Source of the DNA: an uncultured Burkholderiales bacterium
Lineage (GTDB): Bacteria > Pseudomonadota > Gammaproteobacteria > Burkholderiales > Burkholderiaceae_C
Assembly: GCA_943908475.1 (NCBI GenBank)
Contig: CALTTG010000006.1
Location: forward strand, 1 to 64,000
Reading direction: 5' to 3'
Length of the DNA stretch: 64,000 nt
Below are positions 45,710 to 53,862 of the stretch, in pieces. The notes below the pieces were generated by a model. That model was not told the DNA's origin. It did no database searches and saw only the letters and a program-made list of their open reading frames with translations. Within the stretch, counting starts at the first letter, position 1. Every line of letters starts with the position of its first letter. A program made the translations under genes and the position numbers.

Positions 45710-46780
45710 TCAGAACACCGACAGGCCCGGCTGCTCGCCTCGCGGCCCCTTGATCTCGCCCAGGCGCCCGACCAACCGGGCCTGCACGCGAGAGGGCAAG
45801 GGGGCAAAGCCTGTGCCCCGGGTCAGGTCATCGCCCTGCGAAAAGCACCAATGCACGAACCGCGCCGACCACTGGGCCTGCCGCAGGTCCTTCGGACGCG
45901 CATCGAGCAACACAAAGCTGGTCGCCGTGATGGGCCACGCATCGGGGCGAGGCAAGTCAAGCAATGAGGCCTGGTCATCACCCTGACGGTAGACGTCTGA
46001 TGCCAAGATGGCCGCTTTGAACGCCTCTGGTGAAGCCGCCACAGCCTGCCCCCCATGGCCCAGCAAGCGAACGGCGGTCAAGCCGTCCTTGGCCACCCGG
46101 TCGAACGACACGTAGGTGATGCCGCCCGGCGTGTCACGCAGCACGCTCACAACCCCATCGTTGCCTTTGCCGCGGCGCAGGTCGTCGCCGGCCGGCCACA
46201 AGGGCTTTTGCGACGGCACCACTCGAGCGGCGAACTCGGGCGACACGCGCGCCAGATAGCGGCTGAAGATGTCGCTGGAGCCCGAGGCATCGTCACGGAC
46301 CACGCGTTGCACCGGCAAGTGAGGCAGCTTCAGGCGAGGGTTCAACGCAGCGATGCGCGGATCATCCCAATGCGACACCTGCCCCAGCATGATCTCGGCC
46401 AGCACCGCCCCACTGAGCACCAGGGCCTGCGGTGCCACGCCCTTGAGTTGCACCACCGGCACCAGCCCACCGATCAACATGGGAATTTGCACCAAGCGGT
46501 GTTCGGCCAACTCTGCAGCGCTCAAGGGGCTGTCGGTGCCCGCCCACTGCACGGCACGGGCCTTGGCCTGGCGGATGCCATCGCCTGAGCCGGTGGGCCG
46601 ATAGCTCACCCGGGCTTGGGGATGGGCCTGTTGAAAGCGCGCCATCCAGCGGTCATAGACCTTGGAGGGGAAGGTGGCACCCGCGCCTTGCAGGTGCACC
46701 CGATCAGTGCTTGCCTCCTGGGCTTGCGCCGCACCACCCACCAACGCCCACGCCAACACCCCACACCACACTGCTCTCAT
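45710..46780 (-). CDS. PstS-like phosphate-binding periplasmic protein
   Basis: 356 residues with a signal peptide ending AAQAQEA. Phosphate-binding family patterns: LQGAGATFPSKVYDRWMARF, YRPTGSGDGIRQAKARAVQW, and AGTDSPLSAAELAEHRLVQI, then VVRDDASGSSDIFSRYL and TPGGITYVSFDRV. It is not next to pstCAB or phoU, so it may be an accessory binding protein rather than the main Pst subunit. Transcribed on the minus strand toward msrP with a 96-nt gap. Confidence 0.87.
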   Translation of the reverse strand: MRAVWCGVLAWALVGGAAQAQEASTDRVHLQGAGATFPSKVYDRWMARFQQAHPQARVSYRPTGSGDGIRQAKARAVQWAGTDSPLSAAELAEHRLVQIPMLIGGLVPVVQLKGVAPQALVLSGAVLAEIMLGQVSHWDDPRIAALNPRLKLPHLPVQRVVRDDASGSSDIFSRYLARVSPEFAARVVPSQKPLWPAGDDLRRGKGNDGVVSVLRDTPGGITYVSFDRVAKDGLTAVRLLGHGGQAVAASPEAFKAAILASDVYRQGDDQASLLDLPRPDAWPITATSFVLLDARPKDLRQAQWSARFVHWCFSQGDDLTRGTGFAPLPSRVQARLVGRLGEIKGPRGEQPGLSVF

Positions 46781-46846
46781 CACACCGACCTGCCAAGCAC
46801 GCAAAGGTCGGCATTATCACGAATGCAAATGACAGTCGGTGCGCCC

Positions 46847-49516
46847 TCAAGCGGCCTTTTTGGCCACCGTCTTGCGGGACACGGCTTTGGTGGCCGCCTT
46901 CTTGGCCGGTACCTTCGCCGCACGGGGCTCGAACTCGAACCCCACCTTGCCAGCCTTGGCATCCCAGCTCAGGAACGCCTTGAACTTGCGGCGCGTCTTG
47001 TTGGAGACGAAATTCTCCAGCAGATCGGTTTTGCCGGTTTCCAGCAGCTTGCCCATTTGCTCGGGGGCAATGGGCTGCTGCAAGATGATCTTGCCGCTCT
47101 TGAAATCGCACTTGGCCTTGCCACTGCCCAGCGTGTGTTCGCACACATAGTTGGCACCGTGCTCGTACACGCTGCCGCCGCACTTCGGGCAGGCGCCCAG
47201 TGTGGTGTGGTTGGAGAAATCCACCGCCTCGCCAGAGTCTTCGTCCTTCTTGGCGTCGTCGCCGAAGTCGAACTCCATCTTCCAGTTGTTCGCCTCGTCG
47301 TCACGCACCATGCGCAACTCCGCCGTGAAGGGCCAGCCCGCCTTGGAGCGGAAGCCTTCCAGCGGGCCCACCTTGTGCTGGCTCAGCAGCTGCTCCACTT
47401 CGTGCAATTCGAAGCTGCGGCCCGCCGGGATCTTGGTCATCGAAAAACCGCAGCCCTGCTCGCCTTCGTGGTCGCCGCCATGCTTGCCCGTGCAGGTGAA
47501 GCGCCGGTAGTTCTCCTTGACCACGCCGCCACAGTTGGGGCACGGCGTGTTCAAGGTGGCGTAGTCACCCGGGATGGTGTCGCGGTCGTACTCTTTGGCC
47601 TTCTGCACGATGCGCTGGGTCATGGCGGCAATCTCGGCCATGAACGCTTCGCGGCTGAGCAAGCCCTTCTCCATGTCCGACAGCTTGTGTTCCCAGTTGC
47701 CCGTCAACTCGGGCTTGGTCAGGTCTTCCACACCCAGGCCACGCAACAAGGTGGTCAACTGGAAGGCCTTGGCCGTGGGGATCATCTCCCGGCCTTCGCG
47801 CAGCATGTATTTCTCGGTCAACAGGCCTTCGATGATGGCCGCACGGGTGGCTGGCGTGCCCAGGCCCTTCTCCTGCATCGCGGCCTTGAGCTCTTCGTCG
47901 TCGATCAGCTTGCCGGCGCCTTCCATGGCACTCAGCAGCGTGGCTTCGGTGTAGCGGGCCGGCGGCTTGGTCTTAAGGGCGCTGACCAGCACCTCATCGT
48001 TCTTGGCGGCCTCGCCGGGCTGCACGGCACACAGCGTGGTGTCGTCGCCCTCTTCCTGGGCCTCCTTGCCATACACGGCCAGCCAGCCTGGCTTGACCAG
48101 CACCTTGCCATTGGTCTGAAAGTGGTGGCTCTTGCCAGCGGCCTTGACCTCGGTGATGCGGGTGGTGACCTGGAACTCGGCCGAGGGGAAGAACACGGCA
48201 ATGAAGCGCTTGGCCACCATGTCGTAGAGCTTGGCCTCGGCCTCGGTCAGGCCCTTGGGGGTCTGCAGCGTGGGGATGATGGCGAAGTGATCCGACACCT
48301 TGGCGTTGTCGAACACGCGCTTGTTGGGCTTCACATAACCATCGTTCAGGGCCTTGCGGGCATGGCCAGCGAGGTCCTTGAGCGGGCCTGGCATGTCTTC
48401 TTCGGCCAGGGCCCCCAGGGTCTGCTTGACCACGCTCACATAGTCTTCGGGCAACGCACGCGAATCGGTCCGCGGATAGGTCAGGCACTTGTGCTTTTCA
48501 TACAAGGCCTGCGCCAAGCCCAGCGTGGTCTTGGCTGAAAAACCGAAGCGCGAGTTGGCCTCTCGTTGCAGCGTGGTGAGGTCATACAGCAGCGGACTGG
48601 CCTGGGTGCTGGGCTTGGACTCCTCCGTCACCGTGCCGGTCTGGCCGCGCACCGCATCGGCAATGGCTTGCGCCTCGGCCGCCGTCCAGACGCGATCGGC
48701 CTTGAACTCGGCTTCGGCCGAGCCTTCTGCCGCGTTCTTGTCTTTCTTGAACGAGGGATCGAACCACTTGCCTTCGTAGTTGCCCGCGGCCACATCGAAG
48801 CTGGCCCGCACTTCCCAATAGTCGCGGAAGATGTGCTTGCGGATTTTCTCCTCGCGCTCGACCACGATGGACAGCGTGGGCGTCTGCACCCGGCCCACGG
48901 TGGTCAGGAAGAAGCCCCCATCGCGCGAGTTGAAGGCCGTCATGGCACGCGTGCCATTGATGCCCACCAGCCAGTCGGCCTCCGAGCGGCAACGCGCCGC
49001 ATTGGCCAGCGGGGTCATTTGCTCGTCGCTGCGCAACTTGTCAAAGCCATCGCGAATGGCCTGCGGCGTCATGCTTTGCAACCACAGGCGCTGCACGTCT
49101 TTGCCCAGGCCCTTGGCGCGGGAGGTGGCGGTGCTGTCGGCGGCGTACTGCACGATCAAGCGGAAAATCAACTCCCCTTCGCGCCCCGCGTCACACGCGT
49201 TGATGAGGCTGGTGACGTCCTTGCGCTTGATCAGCTTGACCAGGGCGTTCAGGCGGCCCTTGCTCTTGTCGATGGGATTGAGGTCAAAGTGCGGCGGAAT
49301 CACCGGCAGGTTGGCAAAGCTCCATTTGCCGCGCTTGACATCGAATTCATCCGGGGCCTTGATTTCGACCAAGTGACCCACGGCCGAGCTCACCACGTAG
49401 TGCTCCGACTCGAAGTACTCGTCGTGTTTCTCGAACTTGCCATCGACCGGCGTCAGCGCGCGCACGATGTCTTGGGCAACCGAAGGTTTTTCTGCAATGA
49501 CCAGGGCTTTGCTCAT
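46847..49516 (-). CDS. topB: DNA topoisomerase III with a Lys/Ala-rich tail
   Basis: 889 residues, type IA topoisomerase. N-terminal Toprim: LVIAEKPSVAQDIVRAL and NACDAGREGELIFR. Active-site Y347 lies in HKCLTYPRTDSRAL. Zinc-ribbon modules follow: CPNCGGVVKENYRR...CGFS and CPKCGGSVYEHG...CDFKSG. The last 20 or so residues are basic, KVPAKKAATKAVSRKTVA and KKAA, like histone-H1-type tails, which canonical TopB of E. coli lacks. Start: ATG at 49516 (MSKALVIAEKPS). Divergent from the SET gene across an alternating purine-pyrimidine tract. Confidence 0.94.
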   Translation of the reverse strand: MSKALVIAEKPSVAQDIVRALTPVDGKFEKHDEYFESEHYVVSSAVGHLVEIKAPDEFDVKRGKWSFANLPVIPPHFDLNPIDKSKGRLNALVKLIKRKDVTSLINACDAGREGELIFRLIVQYAADSTATSRAKGLGKDVQRLWLQSMTPQAIRDGFDKLRSDEQMTPLANAARCRSEADWLVGINGTRAMTAFNSRDGGFFLTTVGRVQTPTLSIVVEREEKIRKHIFRDYWEVRASFDVAAGNYEGKWFDPSFKKDKNAAEGSAEAEFKADRVWTAAEAQAIADAVRGQTGTVTEESKPSTQASPLLYDLTTLQREANSRFGFSAKTTLGLAQALYEKHKCLTYPRTDSRALPEDYVSVVKQTLGALAEEDMPGPLKDLAGHARKALNDGYVKPNKRVFDNAKVSDHFAIIPTLQTPKGLTEAEAKLYDMVAKRFIAVFFPSAEFQVTTRITEVKAAGKSHHFQTNGKVLVKPGWLAVYGKEAQEEGDDTTLCAVQPGEAAKNDEVLVSALKTKPPARYTEATLLSAMEGAGKLIDDEELKAAMQEKGLGTPATRAAIIEGLLTEKYMLREGREMIPTAKAFQLTTLLRGLGVEDLTKPELTGNWEHKLSDMEKGLLSREAFMAEIAAMTQRIVQKAKEYDRDTIPGDYATLNTPCPNCGGVVKENYRRFTCTGKHGGDHEGEQGCGFSMTKIPAGRSFELHEVEQLLSQHKVGPLEGFRSKAGWPFTAELRMVRDDEANNWKMEFDFGDDAKKDEDSGEAVDFSNHTTLGACPKCGGSVYEHGANYVCEHTLGSGKAKCDFKSGKIILQQPIAPEQMGKLLETGKTDLLENFVSNKTRRKFKAFLSWDAKAGKVGFEFEPRAAKVPAKKAATKAVSRKTVAKKAA

Positions 49517-49597
49517 GGGCGTCTTTATAGCGTCATCCCTGCCTTCAAAACGGCAAAGATGCGGGGGATGTTCATACAATCAGGGCTCTCGCGCGCT

Positions 49598-49636
49598 CGC
49601 ACGTGCACACACACGTGCACACACGCACGCGCGCGC
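49598..49636. repeat. 39-nt perfect alternating pyrimidine-purine tract (Z-DNA-prone)
   Basis: From 49598 to 49636 every base alternates pyrimidine/purine: CA/TG steps then a run of CG steps. It includes two tandem copies of ACGTGCACACAC (49601-49612 and 49613-49624). Such tracts adopt left-handed Z-DNA under negative supercoiling. It sits in the divergent intergenic space between topB and the SET gene. Confidence 0.85.
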
Positions 49637-49665
49637 CCACCAATTCAATGTACCCAATCTTGCCC

Positions 49666-50193
49666 ATGACGCAAGCGAAGTCGAAAAATCTGCCCGCCGC
49701 CCGCACCGCCCCTGTGGTCAGTGCCGCACCCGCGACGGGCCGTCGCACCCAGGTGCGCGACTCCGGCATCCATGGCAAGGGGGTGTACGCCGTGCGGCCG
49801 CTCAAGGCCGGCGACACCGTGCTGGAATACAAGGGCGAAATCATCACCTGGCAAGAGGCCCTCGATCGTCACCCCCACGATCCCGAACAGCCCAACCACA
49901 CCTTTTACTTCCACCTGGACGACGGCCACGTCATCGACGGCAAGCACCGCGGCAACTCCGCGAAGTGGATCAACCACAGCTGCGAGCCCAACCTGGAGGC
50001 CGAGCAAGATGGCAACCGCGTGTTCCTGCACGCCTTGCGTGACATCGAGCCGGGTGAAGAGTTGTTCTTCGACTACGGCCTGGTCATCGAAGGGCGGATC
50101 ACCCCGAGCCTCAAGAAAGACTACGCGTGCTGGTGCGGCACCCCCTCTTGCCGGGGCACGATGCTGGCCCTGCGTCGGCGCAAAAAGGCCTGA
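49666..50193 (+). CDS. SET-domain protein-lysine methyltransferase
   Basis: 175 residues from the ATG giving MTQAKSKNLP (an ATG at 49648 would add six). After a 25-residue Ala/basic leader comes a SET domain: VRDSGIHGKGVYAVRPLKAG, INHSCEPNLE with the AdoMet pocket NHSC (103-106), ELFFDYG with catalytic Y137, and a post-SET-like end CWCGTPSCRG. Transfers methyl groups to lysines of an unknown substrate. The C-terminus is basic (RRRKKA). Followed 5 nt later by birA. Divergent from topB. Bacterial SET proteins act on ribosomal or histone-like proteins in the few studied cases. Confidence 0.9.
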   Translation: MTQAKSKNLPAARTAPVVSAAPATGRRTQVRDSGIHGKGVYAVRPLKAGDTVLEYKGEIITWQEALDRHPHDPEQPNHTFYFHLDDGHVIDGKHRGNSAKWINHSCEPNLEAEQDGNRVFLHALRDIEPGEELFFDYGLVIEGRITPSLKKDYACWCGTPSCRGTMLALRRRKKA

Positions 50194-50198
50194 GGCCC

Positions 50199-51101
50199 AT
50201 GCCCTTGGATGGGTCTGAGGCCGACACCCTGGGTCTGGCCGACCTGAACCGGAGCGCTGAAGCCCTGTGGCTGCAGGTTCAGAGCACATGGCCGGGCTTC
50301 AGCGTGGACGTGCTGCCCGAGGTCGAGTCGACCAACACACACGCCATGCAGATGGGCCGCCAAGGGGCTGAGGCCCCTTGCGTGGTCGTCGCTTGGCGCC
50401 AAACCGCGGGCCGCGGACGTGCCGGACGGCACTGGCAAGCCGAGCCCGGCCAGACCCTGACCATGAGCCTGGCCATGCCGCTGGCGCTCGACAAGGTCCC
50501 GGGCGGCGGCAGCGCACTCTCCCTGGTGGTCGGTCTGGCCGTGGCCGAAACCTTGCGCTGCCTGCCCGGCGAGCCCGACGTGAAGCTGAAATGGCCCAAC
50601 GACCTCTGGGTCGAAGGCCGCAAACTCGGCGGCATCCTGATCGAAGCCATGGCGCCTGCCCACCTGCCCGCCGGACAACGTTGGGTGGTGATCGGCCTGG
50701 GTCTGAACCTGCGCGAGACACCGACCGAGCAGCAAGCCCACCGATGCGACCTGGCCGCCTTCGTCAAGGGGGCTACGCCGTCTGCCGGCCAGGCCATGGC
50801 CCTGCTCGTGCCCGCCATGCTGAGTCGCATCCACGACTTCACCCAACACGGCTTCGCGCCCCTGGCGGCCCCATGGGCCGCACTCGACGCCCTGGCCCAC
50901 CAACCGGTGGCCTTGTGGTCCCGGCTGCCTGATGGGGTGAGTGCCGACCACCCCGATGCCCCGCCACCCGGCCACACGGGCACCGCCTGTGGGGTGGCCC
51001 CCGATGGCGCACTGCTGGTGCAGGATGCTGCGGGGCAACTGCAACGCTGGCAGGTGGGCGATGTGAGCGTTCGGCCCGGGACACGCCCCAGCCCTTTATG
51101 A
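50199..51101 (+). CDS. birA: Biotin--[acetyl-CoA-carboxylase] ligase
   Basis: 300 residues, monofunctional form without the N-terminal HTH repressor domain. Catalytic pattern: DVLPEVESTNTHAM, biotinyl-AMP loop GRGRAGRHW (71-79), VKLKWPNDLWVEGRKLGGIL and VIGLGLNL. C-terminal SH3-like domain follows. Activates biotin and attaches it to AccB. The next gene begins inside its stop codon (ATGA). Confidence 0.92.
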   Translation: MPLDGSEADTLGLADLNRSAEALWLQVQSTWPGFSVDVLPEVESTNTHAMQMGRQGAEAPCVVVAWRQTAGRGRAGRHWQAEPGQTLTMSLAMPLALDKVPGGGSALSLVVGLAVAETLRCLPGEPDVKLKWPNDLWVEGRKLGGILIEAMAPAHLPAGQRWVVIGLGLNLRETPTEQQAHRCDLAAFVKGATPSAGQAMALLVPAMLSRIHDFTQHGFAPLAAPWAALDALAHQPVALWSRLPDGVSADHPDAPPPGHTGTACGVAPDGALLVQDAAGQLQRWQVGDVSVRPGTRPSPL

Positions 51102-51892
51102 TCGGCCCCATGCTTCGCCTGCTTGTTCTGTCGCTCCTGGTGGCCAATGCCGCCTTCTATGCCTGGCACCAGGGCTGGTTGGACGACGCCATCGGCCTGC
51201 GTGCACAAGGCGAACGCGACCCCGCGCGGTTGGGCCAAGAGGTCAACCCCGATCAACTGATCGTGCTCGGTGCCGCGCCCTCGGCTGCATCTGCGGCATC
51301 TGTGGCATCTGTGGCTTCTGACACGTCGGTGACCACCCCGCCGGTGGCCGCCTCCACCGAGCCTGAATCACCGGGCAGCGACGCCGATGCCGCGCTGTCC
51401 AACGCCTCGGCGGCCAGCGTGGCCACACGCGCTGCGGCACAGTGCCTGGAGGCCGGGCCCTTCACTGCCGAAGAGCACCGCAATGCCCAAGGCCACTTGA
51501 GCAAGGTGCTGCCAGCCCACCAATGGAGCACGCAAACCGTCTCGGTGCCCGGCCTGTGGCTGGTCTACATGGGCCCCTACCCCGACGAAGAGCAACTGCG
51601 TCGCAAGGAAAGCGAGCTTCGCCGCATCCGCAACCTGCCCTTCGAAGAGGTCCGTTCCCCCAGCAGCCTGGCGCAAGGCATCTCGCTGGGCAAGTACACC
51701 GACGAGCGCCTGGCCAACTCGGCACTGGAAACCCTGCGCGTGCGCGGCATCCGCACGGCACGCGTCGTCAATGCGCGACCGTCGATGGAGTTGCAGGTCA
51801 TCAAGGCCCCCAGCGTGAACGACACGCAACGCGCCACCTTGGCCAAGCTGCCCTTGCCAGCCGGCAAGGGTTTCATCGACTGCGGCGGCTGA
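51098..51892 (+). CDS. SPOR-domain-like membrane-anchored protein
   Basis: 264 residues. One N-terminal TM anchor (LRLLVLSLLVANAAFYAW), then a flexible Ala/Ser-rich linker with repeats of AASVAS, then a C-terminal part (about 115-230) with a SPOR-like arrangement: CLEAGPFTAEEHRNAQG, PGLWLVYMGPYPDEEQLRRK, and YTDERLANSALETLRVRGIR. SPOR domains bind denuded peptidoglycan at septa. Translationally coupled to birA by a 4-nt overlap. The 3' end overlaps the convergent protease gene by 20 nt. Function inferred from fold only. Confidence 0.75.
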   Translation: MIGPMLRLLVLSLLVANAAFYAWHQGWLDDAIGLRAQGERDPARLGQEVNPDQLIVLGAAPSAASAASVASVASDTSVTTPPVAASTEPESPGSDADAALSNASAASVATRAAAQCLEAGPFTAEEHRNAQGHLSKVLPAHQWSTQTVSVPGLWLVYMGPYPDEEQLRRKESELRRIRNLPFEEVRSPSSLAQGISLGKYTDERLANSALETLRVRGIRTARVVNARPSMELQVIKAPSVNDTQRATLAKLPLPAGKGFIDCGG

Positions 51893-53705
51893 TGCCCCAG
51901 GCGCCCAACAGCGCCAAGCCCATCAACTCGATGGCACCCATGCTGCCGCCGCCCCCGGACGAAGGCGATGCCCCCGTGATGCTGGTGCCGGGCACCACCA
52001 CATTGGCAGGGCGGTCTTGGGCCGCGACCGACAAAGCCGCTTGCAATTGGGCCGCGATGAACGGATCGCTGTCGAGGTTCACCCCCACCGCGTTGGGATT
52101 GACGTAGGTGGCAGGCACACGCGCCATGGCCTGGGCATAGCGCACGGCCTCCAAGGCATCGAGGATGCCGGCACCGCAGGTGCTGGTGGTGCACAGGCAC
52201 CGGCCCGGATTCTGCGCACTGCAATCGCCCATGCGTGCGCTGCGCACATGGGGGCGAGCCGAGGCCTTCAAGCCCGCAATCACTTGATCCACCGTGAGCG
52301 AGGGGTTGGCCTCCAGCATCAGGCTGATCACGCCGGACGCCATGGGCGCTGCAAAGCTGGTGCCCGCCAACAACGCGTAATGGCTGCCGAGCTGGCCGCT
52401 TTCCGACACGCGGAACACCGACAACAGGCCCGTGTCGCCCAGGGCCTGAGCCCACGCCCCCCCATCGGCCACAGAGGTCTGCGTGCGGAAATCGCCGCCC
52501 ACCGACGCCACCGTGATCTGTGGTCCGAAATTGGAGTACGTGGTTTTGAAGCCCCAGCGATTGAGGGCAGCCACGGCCACCACATGCTGGCAATTGGCCG
52601 GGCGCGACACGGCACCGTTCTCGTTGCCCGCCGCCGCGACCACCACGACCGACGGCGTCAAGCCTCGCAGCTCGTTGATCGTGCTTTGGTAGCTTTGCCC
52701 ACAGGCCCCATCGCCCCCGAAGCTCAGGTTGATGATGCGCGCCGGGTTGGGATTTCGGGGCGAGACACCATTGATGGCCGGCTCTGGCAAGCCTGCGGCC
52801 CAGCGCATGCCTGCCACGATGTCCTCGACAGTAGCGCCACACTTGCCGGCCACCCTCACTGGCAGCAGGCGGGCGTTCCAGTTCAGCCCAGCCATGCCGC
52901 GGTTGTTGTCGGTTCGTGCACCGATCAAGCCCGCAATGACCATGCCATGCCATGAACTTGCCGAGGCAGCACACCCGCCGCCCAATTGCCGGAAGGCCTC
53001 CGACGCCGCTTCTTCGGGCGTGACCCCGTCCCCAGGATCGGTCGGGTCCAAATCGACCCCATCTCCATCGCCAGAAAACTCTAGTTCGTTGATCGCATCA
53101 ACGCCCGGCAAGGGCGTGGGCAGGTCGTCGTGCGGCGCGTAACCAGTGTCCAGCACCGCCACCACTGGGCCGTTGGGCACGAACGAGTCGCCGCCCGGAA
53201 ACACCTTGTTCAGTTGCGCCCAGGCGGCCTCGGCATTGGGCACCCCGTGGCGCCGCTGCAAGCCCGCGGTTTTCACCCACCACTGCTCGCCAACCTCCGC
53301 CGTCAAGAAGCCATCGTTGGGCAGGGTTTGCGGGACCTCGGCAAACAACCACTGACGTTGATTGGGCTCCACCCACTCGACCTGCCCGGTGGCCTTGAGC
53401 TTGTCGATCAGCCGGGCTTGCACGGCAGGCGTCAAGGGCGTGGGGGTCTGGATGGACACCTGCTGGTTGCTCAAATGTCGCCAGGGCATGGTGCCCGGAT
53501 AGCCTGCCGAACGGGACAGCCCGGCCAGGCGCGCACGCCGATGCGCAAACTGGGTGGGGGTGGTCAAGCCCCCCTCGGCCGACTGCGGACGCAACTTGAC
53601 GATCAGGCCAGGCACCGGCTCGGGCGCTGACGCCCTCGCCCCGAAGGGCACCACGAGTGCAGCCACACCGCTGAGCAACAGACAGGCCAATTGCGACAAA
53701 CGCAT
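51873..53705 (-). CDS. S8 family serine protease with a GlyGly-CTERM tail
   Basis: 610 residues. Signal peptide (LACLLLSGVAALVVPFGARA), a propeptide-like region to about residue 130, then a subtilisin domain with D186 in VVAVLDTGYA, H253 in SWHGMVIAGL, an oxyanion Asn in AAAGNENG and S450 in GTSFAAPMASG. The C-terminus, SSGGGGSMGAIELMGLALL followed by the arginine-rich SRRSR, is a GlyGly-CTERM signal, normally cut by a rhombosortase. Start at the ATG 53705 with GGAGGG 8 nt before it. No rhombosortase in the window. Convergent with the SPOR-like gene. Confidence 0.93.
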   Translation of the reverse strand: MRLSQLACLLLSGVAALVVPFGARASAPEPVPGLIVKLRPQSAEGGLTTPTQFAHRRARLAGLSRSAGYPGTMPWRHLSNQQVSIQTPTPLTPAVQARLIDKLKATGQVEWVEPNQRQWLFAEVPQTLPNDGFLTAEVGEQWWVKTAGLQRRHGVPNAEAAWAQLNKVFPGGDSFVPNGPVVAVLDTGYAPHDDLPTPLPGVDAINELEFSGDGDGVDLDPTDPGDGVTPEEAASEAFRQLGGGCAASASSWHGMVIAGLIGARTDNNRGMAGLNWNARLLPVRVAGKCGATVEDIVAGMRWAAGLPEPAINGVSPRNPNPARIINLSFGGDGACGQSYQSTINELRGLTPSVVVVAAAGNENGAVSRPANCQHVVAVAALNRWGFKTTYSNFGPQITVASVGGDFRTQTSVADGGAWAQALGDTGLLSVFRVSESGQLGSHYALLAGTSFAAPMASGVISLMLEANPSLTVDQVIAGLKASARPHVRSARMGDCSAQNPGRCLCTTSTCGAGILDALEAVRYAQAMARVPATYVNPNAVGVNLDSDPFIAAQLQAALSVAAQDRPANVVVPGTSITGASPSSGGGGSMGAIELMGLALLGAWGISRRSR

Positions 53706-53769
53706 CCCAGACACCCTCCAGCCAAGAAGGGGTGATTATGGTGCGCGCGCCCTGGGCTGTGAGGGACAG

Positions 53770-53788
53770 ATGCACGACAAACGTGCAT
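53770..53788. promoter_or_regulatory. Inverted repeat in the subtilase promoter region
   Basis: ATGCACG (53770-53776) and CGTGCAT (53782-53788) form a 7-bp stem or operator with a 5-nt spacer. It lies 65-83 nt upstream of the protease start, between it and the gap terminator. No U-run, so an operator is more likely than a terminator. Confidence 0.35.
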
Positions 53789-53817
53789 GCCCCCCACAAT
53801 CCAAAGTTTGGACACAA

Positions 53818-53842
53818 AAAACGGCGCACGAGGCGCCGTTTT
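53818..53842 (-). terminator. Rho-independent terminator of the tkt-gap unit
   Basis: AAAACGGCGC and GCGCCGTTTT form a 10-bp stem with a 5-nt loop, directly after the gap stop codon. On the minus transcript it is followed by a run of U. The flanking A/T runs could let it work in both directions. Confidence 0.85.
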
Positions 53843-53862
53843 CAGGTTAGGGCTGAGGCCAA

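Noticed and set aside
49603..49665. SET gene starting at 49603, which would translate the alternating tract as MHTHVHTRTRAPT
   Set aside because: The His/Thr repeat residues come from the simple sequence itself. ATG at 49648 or 49666 gives a normal N-terminus.
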